Positions 18,859-28,748 of a stretch of DNA of 58,524 bases are shown here, in pieces (within the stretch, counting starts at the first letter, position 1; each line of letters opens with the position of its first letter). The position numbers were made by a program, and so were the translations under genes. The DNA is from Sphingobium sp. Ant17. GTDB lineage: Bacteria; Pseudomonadota; Alphaproteobacteria; Sphingomonadales; Sphingomonadaceae. The notes beneath the pieces were generated by a model. It was given only the letters and a program-made list of their open reading frames with translations. It was not told the DNA's origin and did not search any database. Location: positions 389-58,912 of the forward strand of contig NZ_JEMV01000031.1 in the NCBI RefSeq assembly GCF_000588875.1. The letters are read 5' to 3'.

Positions 18859-20048
18859 ATGGCTAAGGCTAAGTTTGAGCGGAATAAGCCGCACTGCAAC
18901 ATCGGCACCATCGGTCACGTCGACCATGGCAAGACCTCGCTGACCGCAGCGATCACCAAGGTGCTGGCCGAAACCGGCGGCGCCACGTTCACCAGCTACG
19001 ACAACATCGACAAGGCGCCCGAAGAGCGCGAGCGCGGCATCACCATTTCGACCGCGCACGTCGAATATGAAACCGAAGCGCGCCACTATGCGCACGTCGA
19101 TTGCCCCGGTCACGCTGACTATGTGAAGAACATGATCACCGGTGCGGCGCAGATGGACGGCGCGATCCTGGTTGTGTCGGCCACCGACGGCCCGATGCCG
19201 CAGACCCGCGAGCACATCCTGCTCGCCAAGCAGGTCGCGTTCCTCAGCTCGTCGTGTTCATGAACAAGGTCGATCTCGTTGACGACGCCGAAATTCTGGA
19301 ACTGGTCGAGCTGGAAATCCGCGAGCTGCTGAGCAGCTATGATTTCGACGGCGACAACATCCCCGTCATCCCCGGTTCGGCTGTTGCCGCGCTGCAGGAC
19401 AAGACCCCGGAAATCGGCCATGACGCCGTGCTCAAGCTGATGGCAGCCGTCGACACCTGGATCCCGCAGCCTGAGCGTCCGATCGACAAGCCTTTCCTGA
19501 TGCCGATCGAAGACGTGTTCTCGATCTCGGGTCGCGGCACCGTCGTCACCGGCCGTGTCGAAACCGGCATCGTCAAGGTTGGCGAAGAAGTCGAAATCGT
19601 CGGCATCCGCGACACCCGCAAGACCACGGTCACGGGCGTCGAAATGTTCCGCAAGCTGCTCGACGAAGGTCGTGCGGGCGACAACATCGGCGCGCTGGTT
19701 CGTGGCGTCGGTCGTGAAGACGTCGAGCGTGGCCAGGTTCTGGCCAAGCCCGGTTCGGTTATGCCGCACACCGAGTTCGACGCTGAAGTGTACGTGCTGT
19801 CGAAGGAAGAGGGTGGTCGTCACACGCCGTTCTTCGCCAACTATCGCCCGCAGTTCTACTTCCGCACCACGGACGTTACCGGCGAAGTCATCCTGCCTGA
19901 GGGCACGGAAATGGTTATGCCTGGCGACAATGTGAAGCTCGGCGTCAAGCTGATCGCGCCCATCGCGATGGACCCAGGTCTGCGCTTTGCCATCCGTGAA
20001 GGCGGTCGTACCGTCGGCGCAGGGGTTGTCGGCACGATCTCGAAGTAA
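18859..20048 (+). CDS. tuf: Elongation factor Tu, frameshifted in this sequence
   Basis: EF-Tu delivers aminoacyl-tRNA to the ribosome. The first frame gives [16 protein letters not shown] (G1) and [16 protein letters not shown] (G3). After LLAKQV at 19236 it runs into a nonsense tail. Adding one G (GTC(G)GCGTTCCT) restores [17 protein letters not shown], with the G4 NKVD motif, and the rest to [17 protein letters not shown] ending at 20048. Restored length is 396 residues, the standard value. The remaining reading frame is perfect, so a sequence error is likely. Only one tuf copy lies in this window. Confidence 0.95.
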
Positions 20049-20061
20049 TATAGGCACCGCA

Positions 20062-20100
20062 GCGGCGCGAATCGCCTGATTCGCGCCGCTCGGATTTTTA
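20062..20100 (+). terminator. Intrinsic terminator after tuf
   Basis: GCGGCGCGAA at 20062-20071 pairs exactly with TTCGCGCCGC at 20080-20089, followed by TCGGATTTTTA. It separates the rpsL-rpsG-fusA-tuf unit from the rpsJ unit. Confidence 0.8.
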
Positions 20101-20193
20101 CCGCCTCGGATCGTCTTTCTCCGGCTCTTGCGAGCTAGAAGGACAGATTAAGAGGCGGTTGTTTTTTTGGCTCTTTCGCATCGGTACAGGAAT

Positions 20194-20502
20194 ATGGACA
20201 GCAACATCCGCATTCGCCTTAAGGCGTTCGATCATCGCGTGCTTGATCAGGCGACCGGCGACATCGCCGACACCGCGCGCCGCACTGGCGCTCTCATCCG
20301 CGGTCCCATTCCCCTTCCGACGCGCATCGAAAAGTTCACGGTCAACCGTGGTCCGCACATCGACAAGAAGTCGCGCGAGCAGTTTGAGGTTCGCACCTAC
20401 AAGCGTATGCTTGACATTGTGCAGCCGACGCCGCAGACGGTCGACGCGCTGATGAAGCTGGACCTGGCTGCCGGCGTGAACGTAGAAATCAAGCTGGCCT
20501 GA
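20194..20502 (+). CDS. rpsJ: 30S ribosomal protein S10
   Basis: S10 is part of the 30S head and also NusE, the partner of NusB in transcription antitermination. The 102-residue product starts at ATG 20194 ([18 protein letters not shown]). It has the loop [16 protein letters not shown] and ends in [27 protein letters not shown] residues. It opens the S10-type operon but is unusually far (293 bases) from rplC. Confidence 0.98.
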   Translation: MDSNIRIRLKAFDHRVLDQATGDIADTARRTGALIRGPIPLPTRIEKFTVNRGPHIDKKSREQFEVRTYKRMLDIVQPTPQTVDALMKLDLAAGVNVEIKLA

Positions 20503-20695
20503 GGTTAGCAAGTCCCTGCCTTCTGTAACAAGTTGGCAGGGTATCGGGTATTCCGGGAAACCGGAAGCTCACACGACACAAGGGATACCGCACGGCGCCG
20601 GGCAACTGGCAAGTCTGTGGTTCTGGTCCCCCGTCGCTGGTCCCGAGAGGGGTTGGCATCCAACCCGGACGGGGTGATCTGCATATTTGGGTTGG

Positions 20696-20727
20696 CCGCT
20701 AGGGAATGATCCCGAGCGGTTTTTTTT
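20696..20727 (+). terminator. Terminator or attenuator between rpsJ and rplC
   Basis: CCGCTAGGGA and TCCCGAGCGG pair (nine of ten positions) around ATGA, followed by eight consecutive T residues. This is a textbook intrinsic terminator placed inside the ribosomal protein cluster, 68 bases upstream of rplC. It suggests either partial termination after rpsJ or regulated attenuation. Confidence 0.75.
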
Positions 20728-20795
20728 CGTTGGATACGCCCGCCGGCGTCAGTTTCTTTCAAGGCTTAGGCGGGCCTCTATTGGGAGTATGGATC

Positions 20796-21554
20796 ATGCG
20801 CACTGGCGTGATCGCTAAGAAAGTCGGGATGACCCGCCTGTTCCAAGAGGACGGGCGTCACGTGCCGGTTACGGTTCTGGCCCTTGAAGGCAACCAGGTC
20901 GTGGCTCGCAAGGATGTGGACAGCGACGGCTATGTGGCCGTGCAGCTGGGTGCCGGCGTAGCGAAGGTTAAGAATGTCGCCAAGCCGCAGCGCGGTCACT
21001 TCGCCAAGGCGGAAGTGGAGCCGAAGGCGCGTCTGGTAGAATTCCGCGTCGCCGAGGATGCGCTCCTCGATGTCGGCGTTGAAATCGCCGCAGATCATTT
21101 CATCGACGGCCAGCTCGTCGATGTGTCGGGTCACACCCAGGGTAAGGGCTTTGCCGGCGCTATGAAGCGTTGGGGCTTCGGCGGTATGCGCGCCACCCAC
21201 GGTGTGTCGATCAGTCACCGTGCCCATGGTTCGACGGGTAACCGTCAGGATCCAGGCCGCGTCTTCAAGAACAAGAAGATGGCCGGTCATATGGGTGATC
21301 GTGAACGCACGCAGCAGAACCTCGAAATCGTCCGCACGGACGTCGAGCGCGGTCTGCTGTTCGTCAAGGGCAGCGTGCCCGGTGCCAAGGGCACCTGGCT
21401 GACCGTCAAGGATGCCGTCAAGGTGCCTCGTCCGGCCGACGTTCCCTATCCCGCCAGCCTGAAAAAGGCTGACAACAGCAACGACAGCGCTCCCGCTGAT
21501 ACCCCGGCTGAAGAAGTCGCGGCAGTGGAAGCGACCGAAGGCCAGGAGGGCTAA
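20796..21554 (+). CDS. rplC: 50S ribosomal protein L3
   Basis: L3 is an early 50S assembly protein reaching towards the peptidyl-transferase centre. The 252-residue product starts at ATG 20796 ([20 protein letters not shown]). It shows the signature [13 protein letters not shown], the Gln of the [14 protein letters not shown] loop that is methylated in E. coli, and [15 protein letters not shown]. The last 35 residues are an Ala/Glu/Asp-rich tail ([20 protein letters not shown]) longer than in E. coli, common in this lineage. Confidence 0.97.
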   Translation: MRTGVIAKKVGMTRLFQEDGRHVPVTVLALEGNQVVARKDVDSDGYVAVQLGAGVAKVKNVAKPQRGHFAKAEVEPKARLVEFRVAEDALLDVGVEIAADHFIDGQLVDVSGHTQGKGFAGAMKRWGFGGMRATHGVSISHRAHGSTGNRQDPGRVFKNKKMAGHMGDRERTQQNLEIVRTDVERGLLFVKGSVPGAKGTWLTVKDAVKVPRPADVPYPASLKKADNSNDSAPADTPAEEVAAVEATEGQEG

Positions 21555-21557
21555 ACC

Positions 21558-22181
21558 ATGAAGGTCAAGGTACAGACCCTCGACGCAGCGGAAGCTGGCG
21601 ATCTGGAGCTGAACGATGCCGTATTCGGTGTCGAGCCCCGCGCCGACATCCTGCACCGCGTCGTCACCTGGCAGCTCGAAAAGCGTCGCGGTACGGCCCG
21701 TGGCACGCGCGAGCGTAGCGATGTTGCCCGCACGGGTAAGAAGTTCGGTCGCCAAAAGGGCGGCGGTACGGCTCGTCACGGCGATCGCCGCGCGCCGGTG
21801 TTCATCGGTGGTGGTAAAGCCCACGGTGCCCGCGTTCGTGACTTCAATCCCTCGCTGAACAAGAAGGTTCGCGCGCTGGGCCTGAAGATGGCGCTCTCGT
21901 CGAAGGTGAAGGACGGCTCGCTGTTCATCATCGACAGCCTCGACGTTGCCGAAGGCAAGACCAAGGCGCTGGTCGCCAATCTTGCCAAGCTGAACCTGAC
22001 CAAGGTGCTGTTCATCGACGGCGACGCGGTCAACATCAGCTTCGCCAAGGCGTCGGCCAACATCATCGGCGTGGACTTGCTGCCGGCCGTCGGCGCCAAT
22101 GTCTACGACATCCTGAAAGCCGACTCGCTGGTGCTCACCCGCGCCGCCGTCGAAAAGCTGGAGGCCCGTTTCAATGGCTAA
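21558..22181 (+). CDS. rplD: 50S ribosomal protein L4
   Basis: L4 lines the exit tunnel and, in E. coli, represses its own S10 operon. The 207-residue product has [19 protein letters not shown], the extended loop [19 protein letters not shown] and [15 protein letters not shown], then the C-terminal domain ending [11 protein letters not shown]. It starts 3 bases after rplC and overlaps rplW by 8 bases. Confidence 0.97.
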   Translation: MKVKVQTLDAAEAGDLELNDAVFGVEPRADILHRVVTWQLEKRRGTARGTRERSDVARTGKKFGRQKGGGTARHGDRRAPVFIGGGKAHGARVRDFNPSLNKKVRALGLKMALSSKVKDGSLFIIDSLDVAEGKTKALVANLAKLNLTKVLFIDGDAVNISFAKASANIIGVDLLPAVGANVYDILKADSLVLTRAAVEKLEARFNG

Positions 22182-22491
22182 AAAGCAAGCCGCAACGGTC
22201 GACAACCGTCATTATGACGTGGTTGTCGCCCCGCACATCACTGAGAAGTCGACCCTTCTCAGCGAATTCAACGCTGTGGTCTTCAAGGTGGCGGGCGATG
22301 CCTCCAAGCCTGAGATCAAGGCCGCTGTCGAAGCGATCTGGGGTGTCGACGTCAAGAGCGTGAATACGCTCGTGACGAAGGGCAAGACCAAGAAGTGGAA
22401 GGGCAAGCCCTACACCCGCTCCGACGTCAAGAAGGCGATCGTCCGCCTGGCCGAAGGCCAGTCGATCGACATCACCGAGGGAGTGCGCTAA
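22174..22491 (+). CDS. rplW: 50S ribosomal protein L23
   Basis: L23 forms the docking site for trigger factor and SRP at the tunnel exit. The 105-residue protein has [20 protein letters not shown] near the N-terminus and [18 protein letters not shown] near residue 75. Its ATG lies inside the end of rplD, so translation is probably coupled. rplB follows after 2 bases. Confidence 0.97.
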   Translation: MAKKQAATVDNRHYDVVVAPHITEKSTLLSEFNAVVFKVAGDASKPEIKAAVEAIWGVDVKSVNTLVTKGKTKKWKGKPYTRSDVKKAIVRLAEGQSIDITEGVR

Positions 22492-22493
22492 CC

Positions 22494-23330
22494 ATGGCGC
22501 TGAAGCATTATAACCCGACGAGCCCCGCCCAGCGCGGACTGATTCTCGTCGACAAGTCCAGCCTGCACAAGGGCAAGCCCGTCAAGGCGCTGACCGAAGG
22601 CAAGCGCAAGACCGGTGGCCGTAACAACAAGGGTCATGTGACCTCGCGCGGTATCGGCGGCGGTCACAAGCAGCGCTATCGTATCATCGATTTCAAGCGT
22701 CGCTTGTGGGATGTCGAAGGTACGGTCGAGCGTCTGGAATATGACCCCAACCGCACCGCGTTCATCGCGCTGGTCAACTATCCCGACGGTACGCAGGCCT
22801 ATATTATCGCGCCGCAGCGTCTGGCTCCTGGTGACAAGGTCATCGCGGGTAAGAAGACCGACGTGAAGCCGGGCAACGCGATGGAACTGGGGCAGATGCC
22901 GGTCGGCACGATCATCCACAATATCGAGATGAAGCCGGGCAAAGGCGCACAGCTCTGCCGCTCGGCGGGTACCTATGCCCAGCTCGTTGGCCGTGATCGC
23001 GGCATGGTGATGATCCGCTTGTCTTCGGGTGAGCAGCGTTACATCCGTTCGGATTGCATGGGCACCATCGGCGCCGTCAGCAACCCCGACAACGGCAACA
23101 CCAACCTCGCCAAGGCAGGCCGTAACCGTTGGAAGGGCATCCGCCCGCTGACGCGCGGTGTCGCCAAGAACCCGGTCGATCACCCTCATGGTGGTGGTGA
23201 AGGCCGGACCTCGGGCGGCCGTCATCCGGTTACGCCTTGGGGCAAGCCGACCAAGGGTGCCCGCACCCGTCATAACAAGTCGACCGACAAGATGATCATC
23301 CGGTCGCGTCACGCCAAGAAGAAGAGGTAA
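22494..23330 (+). CDS. rplB: 50S ribosomal protein L2
   Basis: L2 is a core protein near the peptidyl-transferase centre. The 278-residue product starts at ATG 22494 ([20 protein letters not shown]). It contains [22 protein letters not shown] and the conserved C-terminal [23 protein letters not shown] with the functional histidine. The longer open frame starting upstream is a shadow of rplW. Confidence 0.98.
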   Translation: MALKHYNPTSPAQRGLILVDKSSLHKGKPVKALTEGKRKTGGRNNKGHVTSRGIGGGHKQRYRIIDFKRRLWDVEGTVERLEYDPNRTAFIALVNYPDGTQAYIIAPQRLAPGDKVIAGKKTDVKPGNAMELGQMPVGTIIHNIEMKPGKGAQLCRSAGTYAQLVGRDRGMVMIRLSSGEQRYIRSDCMGTIGAVSNPDNGNTNLAKAGRNRWKGIRPLTRGVAKNPVDHPHGGGEGRTSGGRHPVTPWGKPTKGARTRHNKSTDKMIIRSRHAKKKR

Positions 23331-23336
23331 TCCGCG

Positions 23337-23612
23337 ATGGCTCGTTCCGTCTGGAAAGGTCCGTTCGTGGACCTCAGCCTTCTGAAGAAGGCAGAAACCG
23401 CGCAGGAAGCCGGTGGCCGTGCGCCGATCAAGACTTGGTCGCGTCGTTCCACCATCCTGCCCCAGTTCGTTGGCCTGACGTTCAGCGTCTATAACGGCCG
23501 CAAGCATGTTCCGGTGTCCGTGAACGAGGATATGGTGGGTCATAAGCTGGGCGAATTCGCTCCGACCCGCTTCTTCCCCGGCCACGCTGCCGACAAGAAG
23601 GGCAAGCGCTAA
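23337..23612 (+). CDS. rpsS: 30S ribosomal protein S19
   Basis: S19 lies in the 30S head near the A-site finger. The 91-residue product starts [18 protein letters not shown] and includes [21 protein letters not shown] and [17 protein letters not shown], all family hallmarks. The stop and the rplV start overlap by one base in TAATG. Confidence 0.98.
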   Translation: MARSVWKGPFVDLSLLKKAETAQEAGGRAPIKTWSRRSTILPQFVGLTFSVYNGRKHVPVSVNEDMVGHKLGEFAPTRFFPGHAADKKGKR

Positions 23613-23998
23613 TGAGCAAGGAAAAGGCTCCCCGTCGCGTCGCCGACAATGAGGCTCTGGCCGTCGGCACGCAGATCCGTGGTTCGGCCCAGAAGCTGAA
23701 CCTGGTAGCGACGCTCATCCGCGGCCACAAGGTCGAGGACGCGCTGAACATCCTCGCTTTCTCCAAGAAGGCGATGGCGGTTGACGTGCGCAAGGTGCTG
23801 GCTTCGGCCATCGCCAACGCGGAAAACAACCACAATCTGGACGTCGACGCCCTGGTCGTGGCCGAAGCATCGGTAGGCAAAGCGTTTACGCTGAAGCGCT
23901 TCCATGCCCGTGGCCGTGGCAAGTCGACCCGGATCCTCAAGCCCTACAGCCGCGTGCGCATTGTCGTGCGTGAAGCTGGCGAAGAAGCGGAGGCGTAA
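23612..23998 (+). CDS. rplV: 50S ribosomal protein L22
   Basis: L22 lines the exit tunnel with an extended hairpin. The 128-residue product has [24 protein letters not shown] (as two segments), [16 protein letters not shown] and the hairpin [19 protein letters not shown], followed by [12 protein letters not shown]. The tunnel-side hairpin is intact, with no change I would link to macrolide resistance. Confidence 0.97.
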   Translation: MSKEKAPRRVADNEALAVGTQIRGSAQKLNLVATLIRGHKVEDALNILAFSKKAMAVDVRKVLASAIANAENNHNLDVDALVVAEASVGKAFTLKRFHARGRGKSTRILKPYSRVRIVVREAGEEAEA

Positions 23999-24002
23999 GC
24001 AC

Positions 24003-24698
24003 ATGGGTCACAAGAGTAATCCGATCGGTCTGCGTCTTCAGATCAACCGCACCTGGGACAGCCGCTGGTACGCCGAAGGCGCGGACTATGGCCGCCTGCT
24101 GCTGGAAGATCTCAAGATTCGCCAGTTCATCATGAAGTCGCTGCCGCAGGCCGCGATTTCGAAGGTCGTCATCGAACGCCCTGCCAAGCTGTGCCGCGTG
24201 TCGGTCTATGCTGCCCGTCCCGGTGTCATCATCGGCAAGAAGGGCGCGGACATCGAAAAGCTGCGCAAGAAGCTGAGCGCGCTGACGACGTCCGACGTGT
24301 CGCTGAACATCGTCGAAATCCGCAAGCCGGAAGTCGATTCCAAGCTTGTTGCGCAGGGTATCGCTGACCAGCTCGAACGCCGCGTGGCTTTCCGCCGTGC
24401 GATGAAGCGGGCTGTGCAGTCGGCGCTGCGTCTGGGTGCCGAAGGCATCAAGATCACCTGCGGCGGCCGTCTGGGCGGCGCGGAGATCGCGCGCGTCGAA
24501 TGGTATCGCGAAGGCCGCGTTCCGTTGCACACGCTGCGCGCGAACGTCGACTATGCCGAAGCCACGGCGCACACCGCCTATGGCGTGTGCGGCATCAAGG
24601 TCTGGATCTTCAAGGGCGAGATTCTCGGCCATGATCCGATGGCCACCGACCGGCTCATGCTGGAGGCTCAGACCTCCGGTGTGCGTCCGGCGCGCTGA
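24003..24698 (+). CDS. rpsC: 30S ribosomal protein S3
   Basis: S3 forms part of the mRNA entry channel. The 231-residue product starts at ATG 24003 ([20 protein letters not shown]). It has a KH domain with [17 protein letters not shown], then the C-terminal domain with [17 protein letters not shown] and [19 protein letters not shown]. It starts 4 bases after rplV. Confidence 0.97.
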   Translation: MGHKSNPIGLRLQINRTWDSRWYAEGADYGRLLLEDLKIRQFIMKSLPQAAISKVVIERPAKLCRVSVYAARPGVIIGKKGADIEKLRKKLSALTTSDVSLNIVEIRKPEVDSKLVAQGIADQLERRVAFRRAMKRAVQSALRLGAEGIKITCGGRLGGAEIARVEWYREGRVPLHTLRANVDYAEATAHTAYGVCGIKVWIFKGEILGHDPMATDRLMLEAQTSGVRPAR

Positions 24699-24719
24699 AC
24701 ATAAGGTAGGTATAGCGTC

Positions 24720-25151
24720 ATGCTGCAACCGAAGAAAATGAAGTTCCGCAAGACCTTCAAGGGCCGGATCAAGGGCGATGCCAAGGGCGGTTCCGCTCTG
24801 AACTTCGGTTCCTATGGTCTCAAGGCCATGGAGCCTGAGCGGATCACCGCGCGCCAGATCGAAGCGGCTCGCCGCGCGATCACGCGTCACATCCGCCGTC
24901 AGGGTCGTTTGTGGATCCGTGTGTTCCCCGACGTGCCTGTGTCGAAAAAGCCGGCCGAAGTCCGTCAGGGCAAGGGCAAGGGTTCGGTCGAATATTGGGC
25001 CGCCCGCGTCAAGCCGGGTCGCATCCTGTTCGAACTGGACGGTGTGCCCGGTCCGCTCGCAGCAGAGGCCTTCTCGCGCGCCGCGATGAAGCTGCCCATC
25101 AAGACCAAGGTCGTTGCCCGCCTCGGCGACACCTCGCACCTGGAGGGTTAA
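24720..25151 (+). CDS. rplP: 50S ribosomal protein L16
   Basis: L16 organises the A-site tRNA binding region of the 50S. The 143-residue product starts [19 protein letters not shown] and has the core [21 protein letters not shown] segment ([20 protein letters not shown]) and [14 protein letters not shown]. Arg82 in [10 protein letters not shown] corresponds by alignment to E. coli Arg81, the residue hydroxylated by YcfD/RoxA; a RoxA-type gene lies at 38629-39781 in this window. Confidence 0.98.
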   Translation: MLQPKKMKFRKTFKGRIKGDAKGGSALNFGSYGLKAMEPERITARQIEAARRAITRHIRRQGRLWIRVFPDVPVSKKPAEVRQGKGKGSVEYWAARVKPGRILFELDGVPGPLAAEAFSRAAMKLPIKTKVVARLGDTSHLEG

Positions 25152-25154
25152 GCC

Positions 25155-25364
25155 ATGGCGAACGTTGCTGACCTTAAGACCAAGACGGACGACGAACTGT
25201 CGACCGAACTCAACAACCTGAAGCGCGAGCAGTTCAATCTGCGTTTCCAGGCGGCCACCAACCAGCTGGAAAAGCCCAGCCGCGTCAAGGAAGTCCGCCG
25301 GTCGATCGCGCAGATCAAAACTTTGCAGACCGAGCGTAACAGCTCGGCTGCGACCGCGAAGTAA
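25155..25364 (+). CDS. rpmC: 50S ribosomal protein L29
   Basis: L29 sits beside L23 at the tunnel exit. The 69-residue product has the family helix pair, with [20 protein letters not shown] and [19 protein letters not shown]. It starts 3 bases after rplP and is followed by rpsQ after 12 bases. Confidence 0.97.
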   Translation: MANVADLKTKTDDELSTELNNLKREQFNLRFQAATNQLEKPSRVKEVRRSIAQIKTLQTERNSSAATAK

Positions 25365-25376
25365 AGGAAACACACG

Positions 25377-25640
25377 ATGCCCAAGCGCGTGCTGACGGGA
25401 ACGGTGGTTTCCGACAAGACCGACAAGACGGTGGTGGTTCGTGTAGAGCGCAAGGTTAAGCATGCGCTCTACGGCAAGATCATCCGCCGTTCGAAAAAAT
25501 ATCACGCCCATGACGAGGGCAATATCTACAAGGAAGGCGAGACGGTCCGCATTGAGGAAACCGCCCCGATTTCCAAGCTCAAGACCTGGAAGGTCATCGA
25601 GCGCGTGGACACCCACAAGTCGCCGGAGGTTGCCGCTTAA
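25377..25640 (+). CDS. rpsQ: 30S ribosomal protein S17
   Basis: S17 is a primary 16S binding protein with an OB fold. The 87-residue product starts [20 protein letters not shown] and includes [20 protein letters not shown] and the HAHDEGN-type loop ([15 protein letters not shown]). It is the last gene before a 200-base gap, so it may end the S10-type transcript. Confidence 0.97.
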   Translation: MPKRVLTGTVVSDKTDKTVVVRVERKVKHALYGKIIRRSKKYHAHDEGNIYKEGETVRIEETAPISKLKTWKVIERVDTHKSPEVAA

Positions 25641-25840
25641 AGGCGGAAACCCGGACTTTTAGGGTAGGCTCACTGATTCTTTGGGTCTTATTGCGACGTG
25701 GGGCTGGCCTTTTCGATCAGAAGGGGTTACAGGCCCGCGCTTCGCGTAGGACCCGACAGAGTCTTGGCACGAAATTCGGAACCGCTGGGCCAGACCTTTC
25801 TGGAGCGTCCCGGTAGGCCAAATAAGAAGGAACCGGATCC
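25641..25840 (+). other. Non-coding gap between rpsQ and rplN
   Basis: 200 bases inside an otherwise tightly packed ribosomal protein locus, with no gene. CCCGGACTTTTAGGG at about 25651 and the stretch from 25735 to 25800 (GGCCCGCGC, GGACCCGACAG, GGGCCAGACC) could fold, but no T-run terminator is visible. It probably carries the promoter or leader of the rplN-rplX-rplE unit. Confidence 0.45.
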
Positions 25841-26209
25841 ATGATCCAGATGCAATCCAATCTTGACGTCGCTGACAACAGCGGCGCCAAGCGCGTCCAG
25901 TGCATCAAGGTGCTGGGCGGCTCGAAGCGTCGCTTCGCGAGCGTAGGCGACATCATCGTCGTCTCGATCAAGGAAGCAGCGCCTCGCGGCAAGGTGAAGA
26001 AGGGTGACGTGCATCGTGCCGTCATCGTGCGTACCGCCAAGGACGTGCGTCGCGCTGATGGCAGCGTGATTCGCTTCGACGGCAACGCCGCTGTGCTCAT
26101 CAACAAGAACGAGGAGCCAATCGGCACCCGTATCTTTGGCCCGGTCGTTCGCGAACTGCGCGCCAAGAAGCACATGAAGATCATCTCGCTCGCTCCTGAG
26201 GTGCTGTAA
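25841..26209 (+). CDS. rplN: 50S ribosomal protein L14
   Basis: L14 contacts 16S rRNA and forms an intersubunit bridge. The 122-residue product starts [20 protein letters not shown] and contains [21 protein letters not shown] and the C-terminal [20 protein letters not shown]. All match the family and length. It overlaps rplX by one base. Confidence 0.98.
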   Translation: MIQMQSNLDVADNSGAKRVQCIKVLGGSKRRFASVGDIIVVSIKEAAPRGKVKKGDVHRAVIVRTAKDVRRADGSVIRFDGNAAVLINKNEEPIGTRIFGPVVRELRAKKHMKIISLAPEVL

Positions 26210-26520
26210 TGAGCGCTGCCAAGATCAAGAAGGGCGACAAGATCGTCGTCCTGGCTGGCAAGGACAAGGGCCGTACCGGCGCTGTCCTGCAAGTGATGCC
26301 CAAGGCCGACAAGGTTCTTGTCGAAGGCATCAACGTGCATGCGAAGCATCGCAAGCCCGGCCAGTCGAACCCGCAGGGTGGCATCGAGCGCAAGCCCGCG
26401 CCGCTCCACATTTCGAACGTGGCGGTCGCCGACAAGGATGGCAAGCCGACCCGCGTTCGTTTCGAGGATCGCGACGGCAAGAAGGTCCGTGTCGCCGTCA
26501 AGTCCGGTGAGGTGCTGTAA
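26209..26520 (+). CDS. rplX: 50S ribosomal protein L24
   Basis: L24 is one of two assembly-initiator proteins of the 50S. The 103-residue product contains the KOW motif [20 protein letters not shown] and [20 protein letters not shown], followed by IHVSNV-type IHISNV-like residues ([10 protein letters not shown]). Overlaps by one base on both sides (rplN and rplE) indicate coupled translation. Confidence 0.97.
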   Translation: MSAAKIKKGDKIVVLAGKDKGRTGAVLQVMPKADKVLVEGINVHAKHRKPGQSNPQGGIERKPAPLHISNVAVADKDGKPTRVRFEDRDGKKVRVAVKSGEVL

Positions 26521-27092
26521 TGGCCGATAAGTACATCCCGCGCTCCAAAGCGCTGTATGACGCCGAGATCGCCAAGGCGATGACCGAGAAATTCGGTTAC
26601 AAGAACGTCATGGAAGTCCCCAAGATCGACAAGATCACGCTCAACATGGGCGTGGGCGAAGCGACCCAGGACAAGAAGAAGGTCACGCAGGCCGCCGAGG
26701 AAATGGAACTGATCGCTGGCCAGAAGCCGGTTATCACCAAGGCGAAGAAGTCGATCGCGCAGTTCAAGCTGCGTGAAGGCATGCCCATCGGTGCCAAGGT
26801 CACGCTGCGCCGCGAGCGCATGTATGAATTCCTGGACCGCATGATCAACGTGGCCCTGCCCCGCGTCCGCGATTTTCGTGGTCTCAATCCGAAGAGCTTC
26901 GATGGCCGTGGCAATTATGCCTTCGGTATCAAGGAGCAGATCATCTTCCCAGAGATCAGCTATGACCGTGTCGATAAGGTGCGCGGCATGGACATCATCG
27001 TGACCACCACGGCGAAGACGGACGATGAAGCGCGCGAATTGCTGCGCCTCTTCGGCTTCCCCTTCCCGCTCGAAGAGAAGCAGGCGGCCTGA
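26520..27092 (+). CDS. rplE: 50S ribosomal protein L5
   Basis: L5 binds 5S rRNA and contacts P-site tRNA. The 190-residue product has [40 protein letters not shown], and the C-terminal [19 protein letters not shown]. Its length is standard with a slightly extended C-terminus ending EEKQAA. A 52-base gap precedes rpsN. Confidence 0.98.
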   Translation: MADKYIPRSKALYDAEIAKAMTEKFGYKNVMEVPKIDKITLNMGVGEATQDKKKVTQAAEEMELIAGQKPVITKAKKSIAQFKLREGMPIGAKVTLRRERMYEFLDRMINVALPRVRDFRGLNPKSFDGRGNYAFGIKEQIIFPEISYDRVDKVRGMDIIVTTTAKTDDEARELLRLFGFPFPLEEKQAA

Positions 27093-27144
27093 ATAAGGTC
27101 CCGCTTCTCTCCCAACGCTAAAGCTAAGGAAGAGAACTTAAGTC

Positions 27145-27450
27145 ATGGCGAAACTGAGTTCGATCAACAAGAATGAGCGTCGCAAGAAGCTGGTTAAGAA
27201 ATATGCCGGCCGTTATGCAAAGCTCAAGGCGATCGCGAATGACAACGCGGCCGATGACAGCGATCGTCTGATCGCTCGTCTGAAGATGGCGGAAATTCCC
27301 CGCAACGGTAACCCGACCCGCGTGCGTAACCGCTGCGAACTGACGGGGCGCCCTCGCGCTTATTACCGCAAATTCCGGCTCTGCCGTATTCAGCTGCGCG
27401 ATCTGGCCAATAAGGGCCTGATCCCCGGCGTCACCAAGTCGAGCTGGTAA
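27145..27450 (+). CDS. rpsN: 30S ribosomal protein S14 (zinc-independent form)
   Basis: S14 is needed for 30S head assembly. The 101-residue product is the long, C-minus form: it lacks the CxxC-x12-CxxC zinc ribbon and keeps [20 protein letters not shown] and [17 protein letters not shown]. The start follows GGAAGAGAA, and rpsH comes 12 bases later. Confidence 0.98.
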   Translation: MAKLSSINKNERRKKLVKKYAGRYAKLKAIANDNAADDSDRLIARLKMAEIPRNGNPTRVRNRCELTGRPRAYYRKFRLCRIQLRDLANKGLIPGVTKSSW

Positions 27451-27462
27451 GGATATCATCTC

Positions 27463-27858
27463 ATGGCATTGACCGATCCCCTGGGTGATATGCTCACCCG
27501 CATCCGCAACGGGCAGCAGGCGAAGAAGGACAGCGTTATGTCCCCGGCGTCCAAGCTGCGCGCCCGCGTCCTCGACGTCCTCCAGCGCGAAGGCTATATT
27601 CGCGGCTATTCCGAGGAAGACCTCGGCAAGCACCCTGGCCTGCGCATCGAGCTGAAATATTTCGAAGGGCAGCCTGCTATCAAGCATGTCGCCCGCGTGT
27701 CCAAGCCTGGCCGCCGCGTCTATTCGGGTTCGAAAGAACTGCCGGTGATCCGCAACGGTCTTGGTATCACGATCGTCTCGACGCCCAAGGGTGTTCTGTC
27801 CGACGCGGAAGCGCGCGACCAGAATGTCGGCGGCGAAGTGCTGGCGGAGGTGTTCTAA
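27463..27858 (+). CDS. rpsH: 30S ribosomal protein S8
   Basis: S8 is a primary 16S binder and, in E. coli, the repressor of the spc operon. The 131-residue product has [20 protein letters not shown] at the start and the C-terminal [20 protein letters not shown] and GGEVLAEVF motifs. It overlaps rplF by one base. I did not find a clear S8-type operator mimic near rplE. Confidence 0.98.
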   Translation: MALTDPLGDMLTRIRNGQQAKKDSVMSPASKLRARVLDVLQREGYIRGYSEEDLGKHPGLRIELKYFEGQPAIKHVARVSKPGRRVYSGSKELPVIRNGLGITIVSTPKGVLSDAEARDQNVGGEVLAEVF

Positions 27859-28391
27859 TGAGCCGCATCGGTAAAAAGCCGGTCGCGATCCCCAATGGGG
27901 TGACGGCGACCATCGAGGGCGGGCAGCTCTCGGTCAAGGGGCCCAAGGGCACCCTGGCCATGCCGCTGCGCGACGAGATCAGCTATACGCTGGAAGGCGA
28001 AGGCATTCTCGTTCAGCCAGCCAACAAGACCAAAGCCGCACGGGCATTCTGGGGCATGCAGCGCACGCTGATCCAGAATCTGGTCACCGGCGTGACGGAA
28101 GGCTTCACCAAGAAGCTGCTCATCACCGGCGTTGGCTACCGCGCGAATTCGCAGGGCAAGAACCTGAAGCTGCAGCTTGGCTACAGCCATGACGTCGATT
28201 TTGCGATCCCCGAAGGGATCGAGATCAAGACCCCGGATAACACCACGGTCGAGATCAGCGGCATGGACAAGCAGCAGGTCGGCCAGGTTGCCGCCGAAAT
28301 CCGTCGCTGGCGTAAGCCTGAGCCTTATAAGGGCAAGGGCATCAAATATGCCGGCGAGTTCATCTTCCGCAAGGAAGGGAAGAAGAAGTAA
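27858..28391 (+). CDS. rplF: 50S ribosomal protein L6
   Basis: L6 lies near the sarcin-ricin loop and the factor-binding site. The 177-residue product starts [20 protein letters not shown] and has [19 protein letters not shown], plus the signature [19 protein letters not shown]. It joins rpsH by a one-base overlap; rplR starts one base after its stop. Confidence 0.98.
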   Translation: MSRIGKKPVAIPNGVTATIEGGQLSVKGPKGTLAMPLRDEISYTLEGEGILVQPANKTKAARAFWGMQRTLIQNLVTGVTEGFTKKLLITGVGYRANSQGKNLKLQLGYSHDVDFAIPEGIEIKTPDNTTVEISGMDKQQVGQVAAEIRRWRKPEPYKGKGIKYAGEFIFRKEGKKK

Positions 28392-28392
28392 G

Positions 28393-28746
28393 ATGGCAAA
28401 GCTTTCCCTCTTCGCGCGGCGTCGTCGCCGTGTTCGCACCGCTCTTAAGGCTGTTTCGGGCACCCGCCCGCGCCTGAGCATCCACCGTTCGGGTCGTCAC
28501 ATCTACGCCCAGATCATCGATGACGCTGCCGGTACGACCGTTGCTGCTGCATCGACCCTGGACAAGGACGTGCGCGGCAAGACCGGCGCTACCTCGCAAG
28601 CCGCTGCCGATGTCGGCAAGCGCGTCGCCGCTGCGGCGACCGCTGCCGGTGTCACCCGCGTCGTGTTCGACCGTGGTGGCTTCCTGTTCCATGGCCGCGT
28701 GAAAGCGCTGGCCGATGCCGCCCGTGAGGGCGGGCTGGAGTTCTGA
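28393..28746 (+). CDS. rplR: 50S ribosomal protein L18
   Basis: L18 binds 5S rRNA together with L5. The 117-residue product starts at ATG 28393 ([20 protein letters not shown]). It has [20 protein letters not shown] and the C-terminal [21 protein letters not shown]. It lies between rplF and rpsE with gaps of 1 and 2 bases. Confidence 0.97.
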   Translation: MAKLSLFARRRRRVRTALKAVSGTRPRLSIHRSGRHIYAQIIDDAAGTTVAAASTLDKDVRGKTGATSQAAADVGKRVAAAATAAGVTRVVFDRGGFLFHGRVKALADAAREGGLEF

Positions 28747-28748
28747 TC

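Noticed and set aside
23937..25616. 559-codon minus-strand frame over rpsC-rplP-rpmC-rpsQ
   Set aside because: It crosses four conserved ribosomal protein genes and has no family features. It is an antisense shadow.
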